Shown piece after piece: positions 44,901-57,811 of a stretch of 64,000 bases of DNA. The notes under the pieces are model-generated. The model did no database searches and was not told where the DNA came from. It was given only the letters and a program-made list of their open reading frames with translations. Every line of letters begins with the position of its first letter. The stretch's first letter is position 1. The stretch covers positions 1-64,000 of the forward strand of contig JBNGIS010008043.1 of the NCBI GenBank assembly GCA_049999725.1, given 5' to 3'. Source of the DNA: Haplomitrium mnioides. Taxonomy: Eukaryota; Marchantiophyta; Haplomitriopsida; Calobryales. Made by a program: the position numbers and the translations under genes.

Positions 44901-46330
44901 GCATTTTATTGCAGTTTTGGCCAAAACATTTTACTAATTGCCTCATCAAAATGTAATATGCTAAGATTCGCCACCTCCAATGAATCCAATGATAATTGAT
45001 AATTTGATTTACATGGCAATGCATTTGAAATAGTATAGAATATTTTTGGCTTGTACTCTAATTATGATGACTTGTTATATTTTCTAAATGAATTGATTGC
45101 AACAAAGGCTTGTAATCAGTGGACATAAATGCAGGTTTTCTTAAGAGATGGTATCTCCAAACCTTTGTAGTATAAGCCATTTCTAGTTGCTTTAGATCAC
45201 TTGTAGAATAATTTCTCTCCGTTGTTTTTATTGGTGTGATGAAAAGGCAATTGATTGAAGTTTGTCTTCAAGCTCTTGTTGTAATGATGCTCCAATAACA
45301 AAATTAGAAGTATCAAAATCAACTATGCAACATGTCTTTGAGTTATATGATTGCAAAAATATGATGAGAGGAGATTGCCTCCTTAAGTTGTTGAAATGAT
45401 GCTTGCTCCTTGACGTTCAATTCAGACTTGACCTCTTTGTCAATACATATATAAGCGGCACTATAATACGTGTATAGTAATAAAAAAATCCATGAATAAG
45501 AACTTGCTAATCCATTGAATGCTCTAACTTTATTTGCATCTTTTGGTGGTATTCATTTTGCATTCTTTTTAATTTTCTTTTCCTCCATCTTGATCCAATT
45601 TGCAAACACCTTGTACCATAGATAAATCACCTATTGTTTCCAAAATTCATGCTATATCTTGGATCTCTTACAATACAACTTTTACTTATGCAATTTTTGC
45701 AATACTTCTTTGAGATGATCATTATATTTGGCTTTAAGTTTACTCACAATAAGATGTCATTCAAGAGTACAACAATTAACTCATCAAATAACCAATTAAA
45801 AATGTAGTTCATTTGATCCATGAGTATAGCCAATATATTAGTGAGATCAAATGTAAGAACTTTCCACTCAAAATACGTATACTTTGTATGAAATGTTATT
45901 TCTGGCATATTATTTGACTTGACGAAAATTTTCCAACAGCTACTTCAAAGATCCAGCTCATAAAAGAATCATGCACCACTTAATTGATCTAAAAATCATC
46001 AATCTGTGGTAGAAGGTAAGCATTTTTCATTGTTTTCTTGTTTGAGCTATGATAATATGTGTAAAAGCAAAAACCACTATTTTTCTTTGGTACAAAGAAT
46101 ATGGACGCTCTTAAAGATGAAGTACTATGCTGAAAGAAATCCTTTTCAAGAAGCTTTATCAAGCTTCTACAAAGCTCTTCCAGCTCACATGGGGATAGTT
46201 AGTATACAAGTAGGCTAGAATAAGTAGTTTTCCAGCATCAACTCAATCTAAAAGAACATTACTTAGTCGTTTGTTAAACATTTAGGCAAATCATCCAGAA
46301 ATATATACATAAACTCCTTCAAGTTATTAT
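44901..46330 (-). pseudogene. E1 RNase H and reverse transcriptase remnant
   Basis: Minus-strand pieces comparable with E3 and E5: RNase H around 45150-45420 (region that in E5 reads RQLNEVERNYCAMDREQLAMV) and RT around 45540-46250, including the HIL.LKQENNEKCLP fragment (the 'Y..LN..T.KN.YPLP' block) near 45990-46050. Confidence 0.6.
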
Positions 46331-47800
46331 CAATCATAGTGGTAGGGGCAGATTTCCCTACCTCTTTACTCAAGTTTGTAAACAACAAAAACATGCAATG
46401 TGCTCTTTCTCCACAAAAGTGGAACAATGAGCTCATTTAGATATCCTCACCAATGGTGTCGGATACCAGAAAATAATAATTTATCTTGTAGAATAACCTA
46501 AATTTGTCTTTTTACCAGATCAACTTGAGCATGTAAATCTTCAAGCCAAGGCAAGCCTAAAATGATGTCATATTGCACTAGTGCAATTAGAGCTTACATT
46601 GACTCTACATACTCATTTCCAATCCTTAGAAGAAATAACATTTGATTTCAAAATACATAATGTTTTTAGCCATCACCAAGAGCTACAAAACTACCCTTGA
46701 TAAGAAAAAAATTTGCTTTGATTTTTCTAGCAAATTGTAATCACATGATTTTTTCAAAACTCTCACAATCCATTAGTAATCTACAAGATTTCTCATCAAT
46801 CACATCATCAAAATAAAACAAGATACTTGAAATTATCGTTGAGCTTTTGATTTCATTAGAAATAGTGAGGCTCTCAGTAGGTTTCTCGACCAGCTTTACT
46901 AAGATCTATTGTTTTTTTTTGCTATCTTCATCCACTATTGCCACTTTGATAAGATGACAAGGTTGACTTTGGCAACATGAGCAATTCGCAATCATATAAC
47001 CAAGCTATCGACAATTTCAAGTCGATGCTCATGTTCCACATTGGTGAGTGTTATTCATTGCATCACATCAATCTCTATATGTATAACCTCATTTGCTAGC
47101 TTATGTAAAATTGGTAAAATTGGTTTAATACTTGGTCTAACTTCTATAGTAGCAAGCAATGAGTCATAGTGCTTAGCTATGAAGATTATTTTTTCTAGTT
47201 GATTAGCCACTCTCATTGTTACTTCTATCATAGTTTGAGGTTACAATCTCCAAACAAGGTGATCTTATACTTCTATTTCTCCCATATTGGGAATTCATAT
47301 AATGGTATTATAAAATTGTACAACATAGCCTTTTGTTGTATCAAATTGTTTTAATTCTCCAAGACGATCTCTCACTACTTTTGAAGCATCTAGAATCCAA
47401 AATCTTGATATTACTATGGCTTTGAACTCATGGCAGGAAATAATAGAAGTAGAAACCCACATTATGGTTGCTCAATTTTATTTTCTACCAAGTCATTCCA
47501 ACTCTTCCTAATTGACTTACCTCAACCAAAATTTGTTGCCATCATCTTTTATACTTATAGCTTCAAAGTATTCTTACAATCAAACAAGAAATTATAAGTT
47601 GCATTAGTAGTTGTCTTCCCATCATATACTTTTGGCTTTGGAAAACATACTTGATTTTCTTCTTCTCAAAAGGGTATTCTTTCTTCTATTTGTATCAACA
47701 CTTCTAAAAAGTGACAAACATGCTCAAATTGTTGTTGCATTTCTTGAATCACTGCTCCATTTATTCCTTGATTCTCAATATAACTCACCACTAAAAGAAT
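46331..47800 (-). pseudogene. E1 protease and gag remnant
   Basis: The minus strand near 46330-46440 reads LSKEVGKSAPTTMID and KEFMYIFLDDLPKCLT, the protease-RT linker of this family. Further up are a protease end (DIILGLPWLEDLHAQVDL, about 46520-46580) and a heavily broken gag to 47800. Confidence 0.6.
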
Positions 47801-47806
47801 CTCTAG

Positions 47807-47818
47807 CTTTGATGTCAA
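47807..47818 (-). other. E1 primer-binding site (decayed)
   Basis: Minus strand TTGACATCAAAGCTAGAG, a mutated form of TTGGTATCATAGCTAGAG seen at the same place in E2. Confidence 0.65.
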
Positions 47819-48241
47819 TATAAAATAACTCAAAGATAAGCTCCAAATCAGTAGACAACTCAAATACAAACTCTAATAGAGTTAATCCAACCAAATGCCA
47901 AGATATTCAATAACCAAAACTAAACAAATGTCAAGATAGGCAATCTTCTAAAGAGAACGTAAGCAAAAACTAAAACCAATTGAGAGGAATTCTAGAATGA
48001 GAAGTTGGGTAATCAAGCCTTTTAATTTATACTTTGAGGCGTCTCTCAACTTCTTTCTTTCAATTTTCAACCCAAAAAGCAAAAATACTTCAACTTTCAA
48101 CCCTTAAATTTTTTATTTTAAAGACAAGTTGTCTTGTACTACTTCTCTAAAAGTAATTCTACATTGGTAATCAATATCATTTTTTTTTCTCATCTCTATA
48201 TACCTATATATATTGTACATGATCATACTTGTACTATTATA
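47819..48241 (-). repeat. 5' LTR of E1
   Basis: Minus strand starts TATAATAGTACAAGTATGATC (TG mutated to TA) and ends GAGTTATTTTATA. Confidence 0.75.
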
Positions 48242-48706
48242 GTTGCAAATCCAATTATGCTTACATATATGATTGCAAATCTATGATGCATAATTATATA
48301 TACAACGAGGTTCACAAGTTATGTTGTGACTAGCTCCAATAAAAATATAACATTATATGTAATTGGCTTGTAACAATATGTAAAAATACATGTGAATTTT
48401 TCATTATTAGTTTTTACAACTAATCATGTGACAATATTTAAGTTGGGATTTTCTGAGCTTAGACATGACTAGCTTATATTAACCAATTAACTAGTTGAAT
48501 GAATGTCATGTATCCATGCATAGTTCAACTTGGTAGATGGACATTGCATATGTGATAGCTTTTTCTAAGTTAATATTTTTTATTATATATACGAAGTAGC
48601 TACATATACAATAAACATTTGACGTATTAAACTTTTTATTCACTAAGTTTTGGAGATTGAGTCTTGTCATATGGGTTATTTATTCCTAATAGCAAGCCAA
48701 AGATGC
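48242..48706. other. No recognisable feature
   Basis: AT-rich DNA between E1 and E2, probably continuous with 58227 onward before E2 inserted. Confidence 0.45.
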
Positions 48707-48711
48707 TTAGC

Positions 48712-49202
48712 TCTAATAGTACAAGCATGATGTTATGCTATTCATAAGAAAGTGTAGAGGAGTGAAGGAAATAATAGTACTACCAAAGTTACATTTAATG
48801 AAGTGGTACATAAAGAAAATGATAATGATTACCAAACTACAATTACTTTTAGTGAAGTGGTATTAAAAAAACTGGTAATGACCACCAAAGTAGGATTATC
48901 TTTAATGAAGTGGTATAAGTCTACTTGCCTTTAAAGCTACTTTTTGTGTAGTGTTATAAGATAACTTGTATGCATATAGAGTAGGATCGCACCTTCTTCT
49001 CAAGAATAAATAAAAAGGCTTCATTACTCCAACTCCCCACTCTAGAGTTTCTCTAAATTTCTTTGATCTTTTATTTATGTCCTCTTTTTAAGATTGTATT
49101 TCTTGGCATTTGGTTGGTTTTGTTGCTTGCTTGAATTGCTATTTGATTGGTCAACTCTATTAGAGTTATCTTTAAGTTACTACTCATTTGGAGTTTTTTT
49201 TA
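48712..49202 (+). repeat. 5' LTR of E2
   Basis: Starts TCTAATAGTACAAGCATGATG (TG mutated to TC) and ends ...CATTTGGAGTTTTTTTTA, followed by a primer site TGGTATCATAGC (49204-49215) with one mismatch to the tRNA-iMet consensus. Confidence 0.8.
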
Positions 49203-49241
49203 TTGGTATCATAGCTAGAGTTCATTTTGGTAGCAAGTTGA

Positions 49242-50150
49242 ATGGAGAATCACGGAACAAGTAGAGTAGAGATTAAAGCAATGCAACAACAAACTGAACA
49301 TTTTTCTTGCTTTTCGAAAGTTCAAGTACAAATATGGAAAGAGTGACCTTTTGAGAAGAAGAGAATTATATGTTGTTTCTAAAGCCAAAAAACATATGAT
49401 GGGAAGACAATTCTTGGTGCAAATGATAATTGTTTTTTTGATTGCAAACAATATGTCAAAGCTACAATCATAATAGAAGATGATATAGGAAATTTTTTTG
49501 CGGCAAGTCAATTAGAAGAAGTTGCAAAAACTTGGTAGAGATATCAAATAGAGCAAATACAATGTAGATTTGTTACTCTCATAAATTCTTAGTGTGAGTT
49601 TAAGACTATTATGATTTCAAGATTTATGGTATTAAAAGCTCCAAAGATAACAAAAGATTGTTTGATAGAATTGAAGCAAATTGATACAACAAGGAGTTGT
49701 GTTACTTAATTTTAAAATATCATCATGCAAATTCTTGATATGGGAGAAGTAGAAGCACTAGATTGCTTTGTTTGGAGATTGAAACGTCACACGATGATAG
49801 AAGTGACATTGAGAGAGCTTGCTTAATTAGAAGAAGCAATGCGCATAGTAGAGTGGTATGACTCATTACTTGCTATTATAGAAGTTAGACCACGTCATCA
49901 AACAATGGTACCAACCATTTGCATGCCAATAAATGAGGTTGTGCTTATAGAGATTGATGTGACGCAACAAATTGCACTCACCAATGTGGAGTGTAAACAC
50001 TTACACCAAAAATAAAGGATGCTTTTATTGTCGATAACTTTGTCATAGGATTGGAAACTGCTCACATTGCCAAGATTGACATGGTTCTTTTGCCCAAACA
50101 GCAAAAATGGTAGAAGAAAACCAAGAAAACTATAGATCATAGTAAAGCTA
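49242..50150 (+). pseudogene. E2 gag remnant
   Basis: Starts MENHGTSRVEIKAMQQQTEH. The gag domain follows in pieces (NFFAASQLEEVAKTW, LINS then FKTIMISRF). It ends with a CCHC knuckle CFYCRxLCHRIGNC (about 50021-50062), where x is an in-frame stop. Confidence 0.7.
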
Positions 50151-51600
50151 GTTGAATGACTTACTGCGAGCTTTATTAGTTTTAATGAAATTAAAAGCTT
50201 AGCAAGAATTTGAGGGACTTTGTTCCATCTTAATGGTATGATTGATGAGTACTCTTATAGAACATTGGTAGATTGTGAGAGTTTTGAAAATTTTATGTCA
50301 TTACATTTTGCTAAAAGAATCAAAATAAAAGCTATGCATATCAGAATGCAGTTTTGTGACTATATTCGATGGTCAAAAACATGAGGTATTCCAAACTCAA
50401 AAGTTATTTCTTTTAAGAATTGGAAAATAGTGTAAAATATATGCAAATTTTCATTACAACAATATACTTTAGGCTTGCATTGGCTTGAAGATTGATACGC
50501 TTAAGTTGATTGAGAAAATTAACAAATTTAAGTTACTCTATAAGGCCAAAAATTTCTTTTGAGGCTGTTGACATCATTGGTGAGGATGTTTAAATAAGTT
50601 CAACATCACTTCTATAAAGAAAGAGTTGCATATCTTTGTTGTTTGGATAAAGCCTATTGCAGACTTGAGTAAAAAGAGAGGGAAATTTGCATCTACCTTA
50701 ATAGTTGATGATATTTTGAAGGAGTTTGTAATTGTGTTTTTGAATAATTTGCCAAAATGCTTGTTAAATGACTATGCAATTCTCTTTTCAATTCAATTAA
50801 TGCAAAGAAATACTCTTTTTAGTCAACCTATATATCAATTAATACAAAAAAATTAGAAGAGCTCGCAAAACCTTAGTGGATCTTCTTGAAAACTAATTTA
50901 TTCAACATAGTACTTTGTTTTGAAGAGAATTCATGTTCTTTGCTCTAAAGAAAATAGTGGTTTTTGTCATTGTACATATTATCGTGGCTTAAACAAACAA
51001 ATAACAAAGAATTTTTATATTTTGCCATGCATTGATGTTTTGTTGGATCAATTGAGTGATCTGCGATTCTTTTTCAAGTTGGATCTTTGAAGTCATTATT
51101 GACAAATTTTCACCAAGATACAAAGTATAGATATTTTGAGTGGAAAGTTCTTACATTTAGTCTCACTAATGCCATGACTATATTCGTGGAACAAATGCGT
51201 TAAGTTTTTTCTCTTAGATTATTGGAGAAGTTAATTTGTATGTTCTTGGATGATATTATCATCTTTAATAAAACTAAGAGACCATCACAAGTGTTTCAAA
51301 AAAATATTGCAAAGGTTAAACAACTGAAAGTTTTATTGTCAAAGTTCTAAGTGTGAATTTTGGAAGTAAGATGTGACTTATCTAAAGCATAAAGTGTGTG
51401 CAAGTGACATCGAGATGGAGGAAGAGAAAAATAAAGTAATCATAAAGTGGCCAAGACAAAAATGTGCAAAGGACATTTGAGCATTCAATAGATTGACAAA
51501 ATTTTATTGGCAATTCATCTATTATTGTATGCATATTATTGCATAGCTTACGGATCTAGTAGGAAAAAAGTCCAAGTTTCAATGGACCACTAAGGATCTT
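50151..51600 (+). pseudogene. E2 protease and reverse transcriptase remnant
   Basis: The protease start LNGMIDEYSYRTLVDCES carries DCE where the catalytic DSG is expected. The linker KKRGKFASTLIVDDILKEFV reads at 50668-50727. The RT palm follows with YRYFEWKVLTFSLTNAM (about 51125-51175) and motif C ICMFLDDIIIF (about 51235-51268), FLDD intact. Ends at LVGKKSKFQWTTKD (about 51558-51597), where repeat D begins. Confidence 0.75.
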
Positions 51601-52660
51601 TGAAGCTAGAGGTTTTGACAGTTTCTCCTCATATGACTTTGATGTTAAATGCACATTGAAGATGAGAGTTGGGTTGAATTGTAGCTGCAATAATTGATAT
51701 ACAACAAACTCTACAAATTCTACAAAGTGTGAGTATTCAATATAAAATATCTTTGAAATTTTCAACTCTATACTCCAAATACTCTTATAAAAAACACTAT
51801 TGCTCTCGTCTTTCTAACTCTCAACACACTCATTACTCTAGAGAAAACTCCTCGAGACGCTTCTCCAATGGCCTCTCCAAGAGTGAACTCTCAAGTGTAA
51901 AACGCAAAAGTCTACAGTAGTGTAGAATGAAAATATGTCTCCTCTCTTCTCTTCTTCTTTAGATACTAGTCTAGATAATTACTATGAGTAGAAATAAATT
52001 TTGTGTCACTCTATGCAAAGAATCTATGGTGACTATTTCTATAATAATTAAATCCTAAAGATGCTCTTAAAGTATATATATCTTTTGTTTTCTTCTTCAA
52101 GAAGAAGCTTCTTGTTTGGAGCTTCTCTTCTCAAATAATCTCAACAATTGATCCACTCCTACTATACATTGTACTTGTCCTTGCAAACAATTCCTAAGAT
52201 GATATTTTGAGATTAAAGAATAAGTCAAAGAACAATTTGACTTTTCTCTTCTTTAGTCTATTCTAGAAGAATTTATATAAAATCTTTGATATTCAATTTG
52301 TTTGTATTACTCCTTGTTGGAAAGCTTGTAAAATAATATTTCTACTTATATAATAATATTTTTGCTTCATTTTTTGCTCCTTAGATACTTTATATTTTGA
52401 CTTTTTACTAGAGCAATATTGTCACTTTAACTAGTTATAACTCTTGATTTACAAGAGATTTTTTAACTTTTTTAAAAATTTTGTAATGAAATTTGACATA
52501 TATTATAAGCATATGCAATGTTAGCTTCAATACATATGTAATAAAAACACATTCATTCTATACATATTTTGCTAAAAAAGTCATATCTCTTCTAATTACT
52601 TCCAAATCCTCTTTATCCTTCATCCTAATAACACAAACATCATGTCATAAATTCCAACAT
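51601..52660 (-). repeat. Dispersed repeat D, copy 2, inserted in E2
   Basis: Inverted relative to copy 1 at 27140-28088. It separates the E2 RNase H start (...FQWTTKD) from its continuation (FQQLKDAISSHYI, 52702 onward), so it is an insertion. The left end is TGAAGCTAGAGG at 51601; the right end lies between 52659 and about 52700. No clear target duplication. Confidence 0.7.
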
Positions 52661-53097
52661 ATAATAGAAGTGAGACATCTATCTCATAACTTCATATATG
52701 AGACAATATTTCAACAACTCAAGGATGCAATCTCTTCTCATTATATTCAACAACCAAATAATCTAAATGCACATTGTATAGCTGATTTGATGCTTCAAAA
52801 TTTGCTACTAGAGTAATGTTACAACAAGGGTTTGAGTATGAACTTCATTCAATTGACTTCAATAAAGTAGAGAGAAATTATTCCACAATAGATCAAGAAA
52901 AATTAGCAATGGTGTATATTACAAAGGTTAAAATAGACATTATTATACATGAAGACTTGTACTTATGTACACCAATGACAACTTTTTGATATCAAGTTTA
53001 AATTTAGGCTAGGAATACTCTATACCATTTTAAATGCATTCTTGTGCAAGCCAAATCATTGATTGTCATTGAATACCTTAGAGGTAGTGTAAAAGAA
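52661..53097 (+). pseudogene. E2 RNase H continuation
   Basis: FQQLKDAISSHYIQQPNNLN (about 52702-52760), GFEYELHSIDFNKVERNYSTIDQEKLAMVYIT in mixed frames, to IVIEYLRG (about 53070-53094), the 'DFSIEYLKG' block just before the integrase zinc-binding domain. E3 starts three bases later. Confidence 0.75.
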
Positions 53098-53648
53098 CTC
53101 AAAGACAGTTTCAAAATGAGTAAGAACTCATAGTAAACTCTAATAGAGTTCTTCAACCAAATTGCCAACAAGGCAAGCAATTCTAAGCAAATCCACTGCA
53201 AGAAAACTCTAATAGAGTTATGCAACTCAAGGTCCAATCAAAGACCAAGAGTGCAAGCAAAAGCCAAACAACGAAAGAACCCAAGTGAAACTTCAGAATG
53301 AAGAGTGAGGCTATGAAGTCCTTCTATTTGTACAAGAGAAGAAGTTGTCATCCCCCTTCTTTCACTTACAAGCCACTTCTAATTTCAACCCTACAAGTAA
53401 TCACTTACAAGTCATTGCCAATTTCAACCCTAAAAGTGATCTTATCTTACTTCTGTAAAAGTAACTTTGAATGCAAGTAATCTTATAACACTTCAACCCT
53501 AAAAGTAATGTTATAACACTTCACTTAAAGTAACTGCAAAAACAAACAATAATAAAATGATTTAGACCCTAAAAGTGTTCCTCTACCACTTTCTTCACTC
53601 CTCTCTATTTCCTTACAAATAGCACAACATCATGGTTGTACTATTACA
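53098..53648 (-). repeat. 3' LTR of E3
   Basis: Minus strand starts TGTAATAGTACAACCATGATG and ends GAGTTCTTTTACA. It is about 100 bp longer than its relatives because an ACTCTAATAGAGTT-containing segment is duplicated (about 53134 and 53207). Confidence 0.8.
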
Positions 53649-55050
53649 TAATCTCTGTATTCTAATTGATGACGATCTCGTCACGACCGACGGTTTCAAA
53701 TAATCAAATAGCCTCTTGAACATTCTCAATGTTAGAATACGGCTCTCAAGTAGCATCATGAAATGGATATACCTTCCACAAAACTTTATATTGAACTTGA
53801 GGATGTCACTCATGCTTGAAGACTCGTTTAGTCAAAATGTAATCCACCTTATATTTTTAATGATCATAAAGAACAATAGATGGAGAAGGAATTTAAACAC
53901 AATTGAGAAAAAAAGATGGACTCAAAACAAAAAGCTTAAGTTTCGATACACAGAACACACAATGAATCTTCATATGGAAAAGAAGATCAATTTCTAAATA
54001 ACTTGTGAAATTAAGAAAGAACCAACCCAAGTTGGAGACAATTTGCAAACTTGAGTATCTAAAGACAAAAAAAATCATGAGTAGAAAGTATAACTAAGTC
54101 ACCTAAAATATAAGAGAAATCACGATGATGTTTGTCGGCATATTGTTTTACCGATTTGAGCAACAATAAGATGGTTTCGGGCATCTTGCAAAGAGGCTTT
54201 ATAAATGAGACAAAAATGTAGAAAGACTTGGAACATTAAAAGAGGAAGTAGAAAGAAAACCATCCAAAACAAGAAGATGTTGACTTGAATTTTCAAAAAA
54301 TTTGAGTACTTGCTTGTTTGCAATTGTTGTATGCAAATTCCACAATTGGTAAGAAACTATCCCAATATATATAATGAATGTTGATAAATACTCAATGCAT
54401 ATTCTCCATAGCACAATTTGTGCATTTGGTTTGCCCATTTGTTTGAGGAAAATAAGTCATAGACATAGATAGTCTGGTACCCAAAAGTATGAAGAACTAT
54501 CGCCAAAAGTTCTTAGTGAATGGTGGATCTCTATTAAATATTAACACCTTTGGCATTCCATCACAACAAAAGACTGTATCAAAGTAAATCTTTGCCAATT
54601 GTGGAGCATCCACCGTATCCATTGTCTTTGCTAGATGAATCAGTTTGCTTAGCTTGTTCACAAACACCTCAATAGTAGTAAACCCACGATGCGTTGTTGG
54701 AAGCAAAGTGATAAGATCCAAAACTTACATGTTCCCAACAAACAATAGAAATTGGTAGTGGTTGAAGAAGGCTAGTTGGTTTTTGATTTGAAGCATTGTT
54801 TTGCCAACAACTTTTACAAGAACGAACAAAGAAGCAAACATCTCCATCTAAGTTTGGCCACCACCAAGTGCATTGAAGCAACTTCATAGTCTTGTCTACC
54901 CCAAGATGGTCATAAAATGGAATATCATATGCTTCTTGTAGACGAGCTATTCGAAGCGCATCATCTTGTGGAATATATATTTGATAGCCTTGATAGAAAA
55001 TACCATCCCGAATGGAAAATGTATGATACTCACTATTTTTTACCGTCAAA
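53649..55050 (-). pseudogene. E3 integrase and chromodomain remnant
   Basis: Minus frame 54669-55049 holds the HHCC domain: RLQEAYDIPFYDHLGVDKTM, CTWWWPNLDGDV, FFVRSCKSCWQN. The core follows at 54497-54721 (IEVFVNKLSKLIHLAKTMD; KVLIFNRDPPFTKNFW, where the second catalytic Asp of SDRDPxFTS is shifted to NRDP). The C-terminal module is at about 53900-54440 and the chromodomain at 53650-53830. Confidence 0.8.
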
Positions 55051-55998
55051 TATGCCCTAAAAGGATTAAAGAATACATCTTGCTACAACTTTTGTCAAAA
55101 GTTGTCAGTGGTTGCTTCATCAAGATGTAATACACTAATATTTGCAATTGAATGAAGTCCATACTCAAACTCTTGTTGCAACAATGCTCTAATAGCAAAA
55201 TTACAAACATCAAAATTAACCATACAACGTGTCTTTGGGTCATATAGTTGTAGAGTTGGATGAGAAGACACCGCATCCTTGAGTTGTTGAAATGCCTCTT
55301 GCTCTTTGGTCGTCCATTGAAACTTTGCTCCCTTATCTAGCGTATCAGTAAGTCGTGCAACAATATGAGCATAGCAATTGATAAATCTTCAATAAAAACT
55401 TGTTAATCTATTGAAAGCTTGAACATCCTTTGCATCCTTTGGTGTAGGCTACTCTGTATTAGTTATAATTTTCTCTTCCTTCATCTTGATGCCATCCGCC
55501 GACACTTTATATCATAGGTAAATCACCTCTTGCTTTCAAAACTCACACTTGAACTTCTTACAATAAAATTTCCAATTGCGCAGTCTTTGCAATACTTCAT
55601 TGAGATAAGCATAATGCTCAACTTCACATTTACTAAAGATAAGAATATCGTTCAAGAACACCGACACTGACTTATCCAACAACCCATCAAAAACTTGATG
55701 CATTTGATCCATGAATATCGCCAAAGCATTAGCAAGAATGTATGTAAGAATCTTCCACTCAAAATGCCTAAAACGTGTGCAAAAAGCTGTCTTTGGCACA
55801 TCACTTGGCTTGATAGAAATTTTCCAATAGCCACTTCAAAGATTCAACTTAGAAAAAAAGTATGCACCACTTAATTGGTTCTAGAAAATCATCAATACAA
55901 GGTAGAAGATAGACATTCTTCATTGTTTGATTGTTCAAGGCTTGATAATCTGTACATAGACAAAATCCACCATCTTTCTTTGGTACAAAGAATATTTG
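55051..55998 (-). pseudogene. E3 RNase H and reverse transcriptase remnant
   Basis: RNase H fragments at 55080-55330 (SMDFIQLQILVYYI and the EQEAFQQLKDAV block). The RT palm at 55536-55799 reads MPKTAFCTRFRHFEWKILTY, ANALAIFMDQMHQVFDGLLD and VSVFLNDILIFSKCEVEHY (FLND for FLDD). Truncated at the motif A side at 55998. Confidence 0.8.
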
Positions 55999-56177
55999 AG
56001 ACAAGTAATCTTATCTCACTTCAACCCAAAAATTAACTTCATACCACTTCACTTATAGTAACTTCAAAAGCAAGCAATCTTAAAACGATTTTCAACCCTA
56101 AAACTGACCTTCTAACCATTCCTTCACTCCTCTCTATTTTCTTATAAATAACACAACATCATTCTTGTACTATTACA
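55999..56177 (-). repeat. Partial 5' LTR of E3
   Basis: First 179 bp of an E LTR (minus strand TGTAATAGTACAAGAATGATGTTG...), joined directly to RT sequence. Confidence 0.75.
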
Positions 56178-57811
56178 TGTAGTAAATTTGAGCATATTGC
56201 ATCTTAATGATGTAATTAGTGAAGGCTATCAGTAAAATCTAGAAAAAGATTCATTACTCAATCTTGGTGAAGCGCAACTCATAATTAAAAATGGCAAGTA
56301 TCATTTTTTTTTCTATTAGAGATGGTATTTTCTATCAAGACTCTCAAATCTATGTTTTATAAGATAGTATACTTTGTATGGCTTGTTTACATAAAGCATA
56401 TAACATTCCGATCTCAGAGCATTTTAGAGTAGACAAGACTACAAAGCTTGGTCAACGTAGTTGGTGCAGCTAAACCCATGATGTTTGTGGATTTGTTGCT
56501 TCTTGTGAAAATTGTTAGCAAAAAAAAGTTTTGAATCAAAAACCACTTGGACTTCTTCAACCACTATCAATTTCTACTACTCATTGGGAACATATAAGTT
56601 TGAATCTTGTTAGTTCTCTTCCAACTATATCTTGTAGGTTCATTGCAATTGTGATGTTTGCAGACAAAATGAGCAATGAGAGTCATTTGGCATCAATGGT
56701 GGATATGGTGAATGTTCCATAATTAGAAAGTAAAGAAATTGTTATGGTGACTGACATACATACATAATTGGATGGTCAATTTATCTTGTTGCGAGGAAGA
56801 TCTCTCAATACTTTTTGGACCGATGATTACTAGAAATCGACTACTTTATGAAACTTTAGCATTTGGATGTCATTTTGTGGGAAAGTGCTTTTGAGAATTT
56901 ATTCAAGATTCAGATTCGTCACATTGGTAGGATTGGCAAAAATTTACTTTGATGTTATCTTTTGTTATTATGTAATATCTAAGGTATTAATATATGATGG
57001 GGATATTTTGGCAAAATTTGTTCAAAATTTTGGGCATCAAACTCTCTATGTCTACAACTTATAATATCAATTGGGATAGCTTCTTACCAGTTGTAGAGCT
57101 TGCCGACAACAATTGTGCATGCAATAATATTTAACGATATTATTCTTTTTTTTCTTTATTCGAGTCAACATCCTCTTGTTTTTAATGGTCTTCTTTCTTC
57201 ATTATCTTTCAATATTCCAACTATTTCTACATTTTTGCTTTTTTTATTCCCTTCTTTGCAAGATGATTGCAACTACTTTGTTATTACTCAAAATCTACAA
57301 AAGTATGTTGGTAAATATTGTCATAATTTCTCTTATATTGCAAGTGACTAAGCTATGCTCTCTATTGATGCTATTCTATTATTACTAGATGCTCAAGTAT
57401 GTAAGTTGTCTCCAACTTAGATTGGTCATTTTTAATTTTCCAAGTTGTTTCTCATATTGCTTACAAACTTAACCATTCTCTTTACTCTTAAGATTCATCT
57501 TGTGTTTCATGTATTTAAGCTTAAAAATTTTGTTCTTAGTCCATCTTCTTTTCCAAATCATGTTCAACTTTCTCTTTCATTCATAGTTATTAATGATCAT
57601 GAAGAATTTAAAGTTAATAGTATTTTAGCAAAGAGAGTAGTAAAATGAAAACAACATCCACAAACTTAATAAAATGTTTTATAGAATGGATATCTACTTC
57701 ATGATGTTATTTGGAAGCCTTGTTCTAACATTAAGAATGTTCAAGATGCTATTCGGTTGCTTGAAAATGTTGGCAATGACGATGAAATTGTTGATTAGAA
57801 GTCAAAATTTT
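56178..57811 (+). pseudogene. E2 integrase and chromodomain (right of E3)
   Basis: SKFEHIAS (56182-56205) resumes the sequence broken at 53097. The integrase zinc-binding part is seen at 56380-56520, then NQKPLGLLQPLSISTTHWEH, core pieces (AKIYFDVIFCYYVISKVLIYDGD, about 56937-57005), LTILFTLKIHLVFHVFKLK (C-terminal module, about 57465-57520) and a chromodomain (EEFKVNSILAKRVVK; DVIWKPCSNIKNVQDAIRLL, about 57596-57760). Confidence 0.75.

Larger units (their letters stand above)
43098..48241 (-). mobile_element. Ty3/gypsy chromovirus E1, decayed full length
   Basis: 5144 bp with two LTRs (43098-43528, 47819-48241), a decayed primer site, gag, protease, RT, RNase H, integrase and chromodomain in order on the minus strand. 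Flanking pentamers are ATTGA and GTTGC, a poor match, so the target duplication is eroded or the ends are off by a base or two. Every domain has many stops. Confidence 0.85.
53098..56177 (-). mobile_element. Ty3/gypsy element E3, internally deleted, nested in E2
   Basis: The minus-strand element has a 3' LTR at 53098-53648, chromodomain and integrase, RNase H and RT to 55998, then only the first part of a 5' LTR (55999-56177). Gag, protease and the rest of that LTR are deleted. Flanks GGTAG (53093-53097) and TGTAG (56178-56182) form a 5-bp duplication with one mismatch. E2 coding resumes at 56178. Confidence 0.85.
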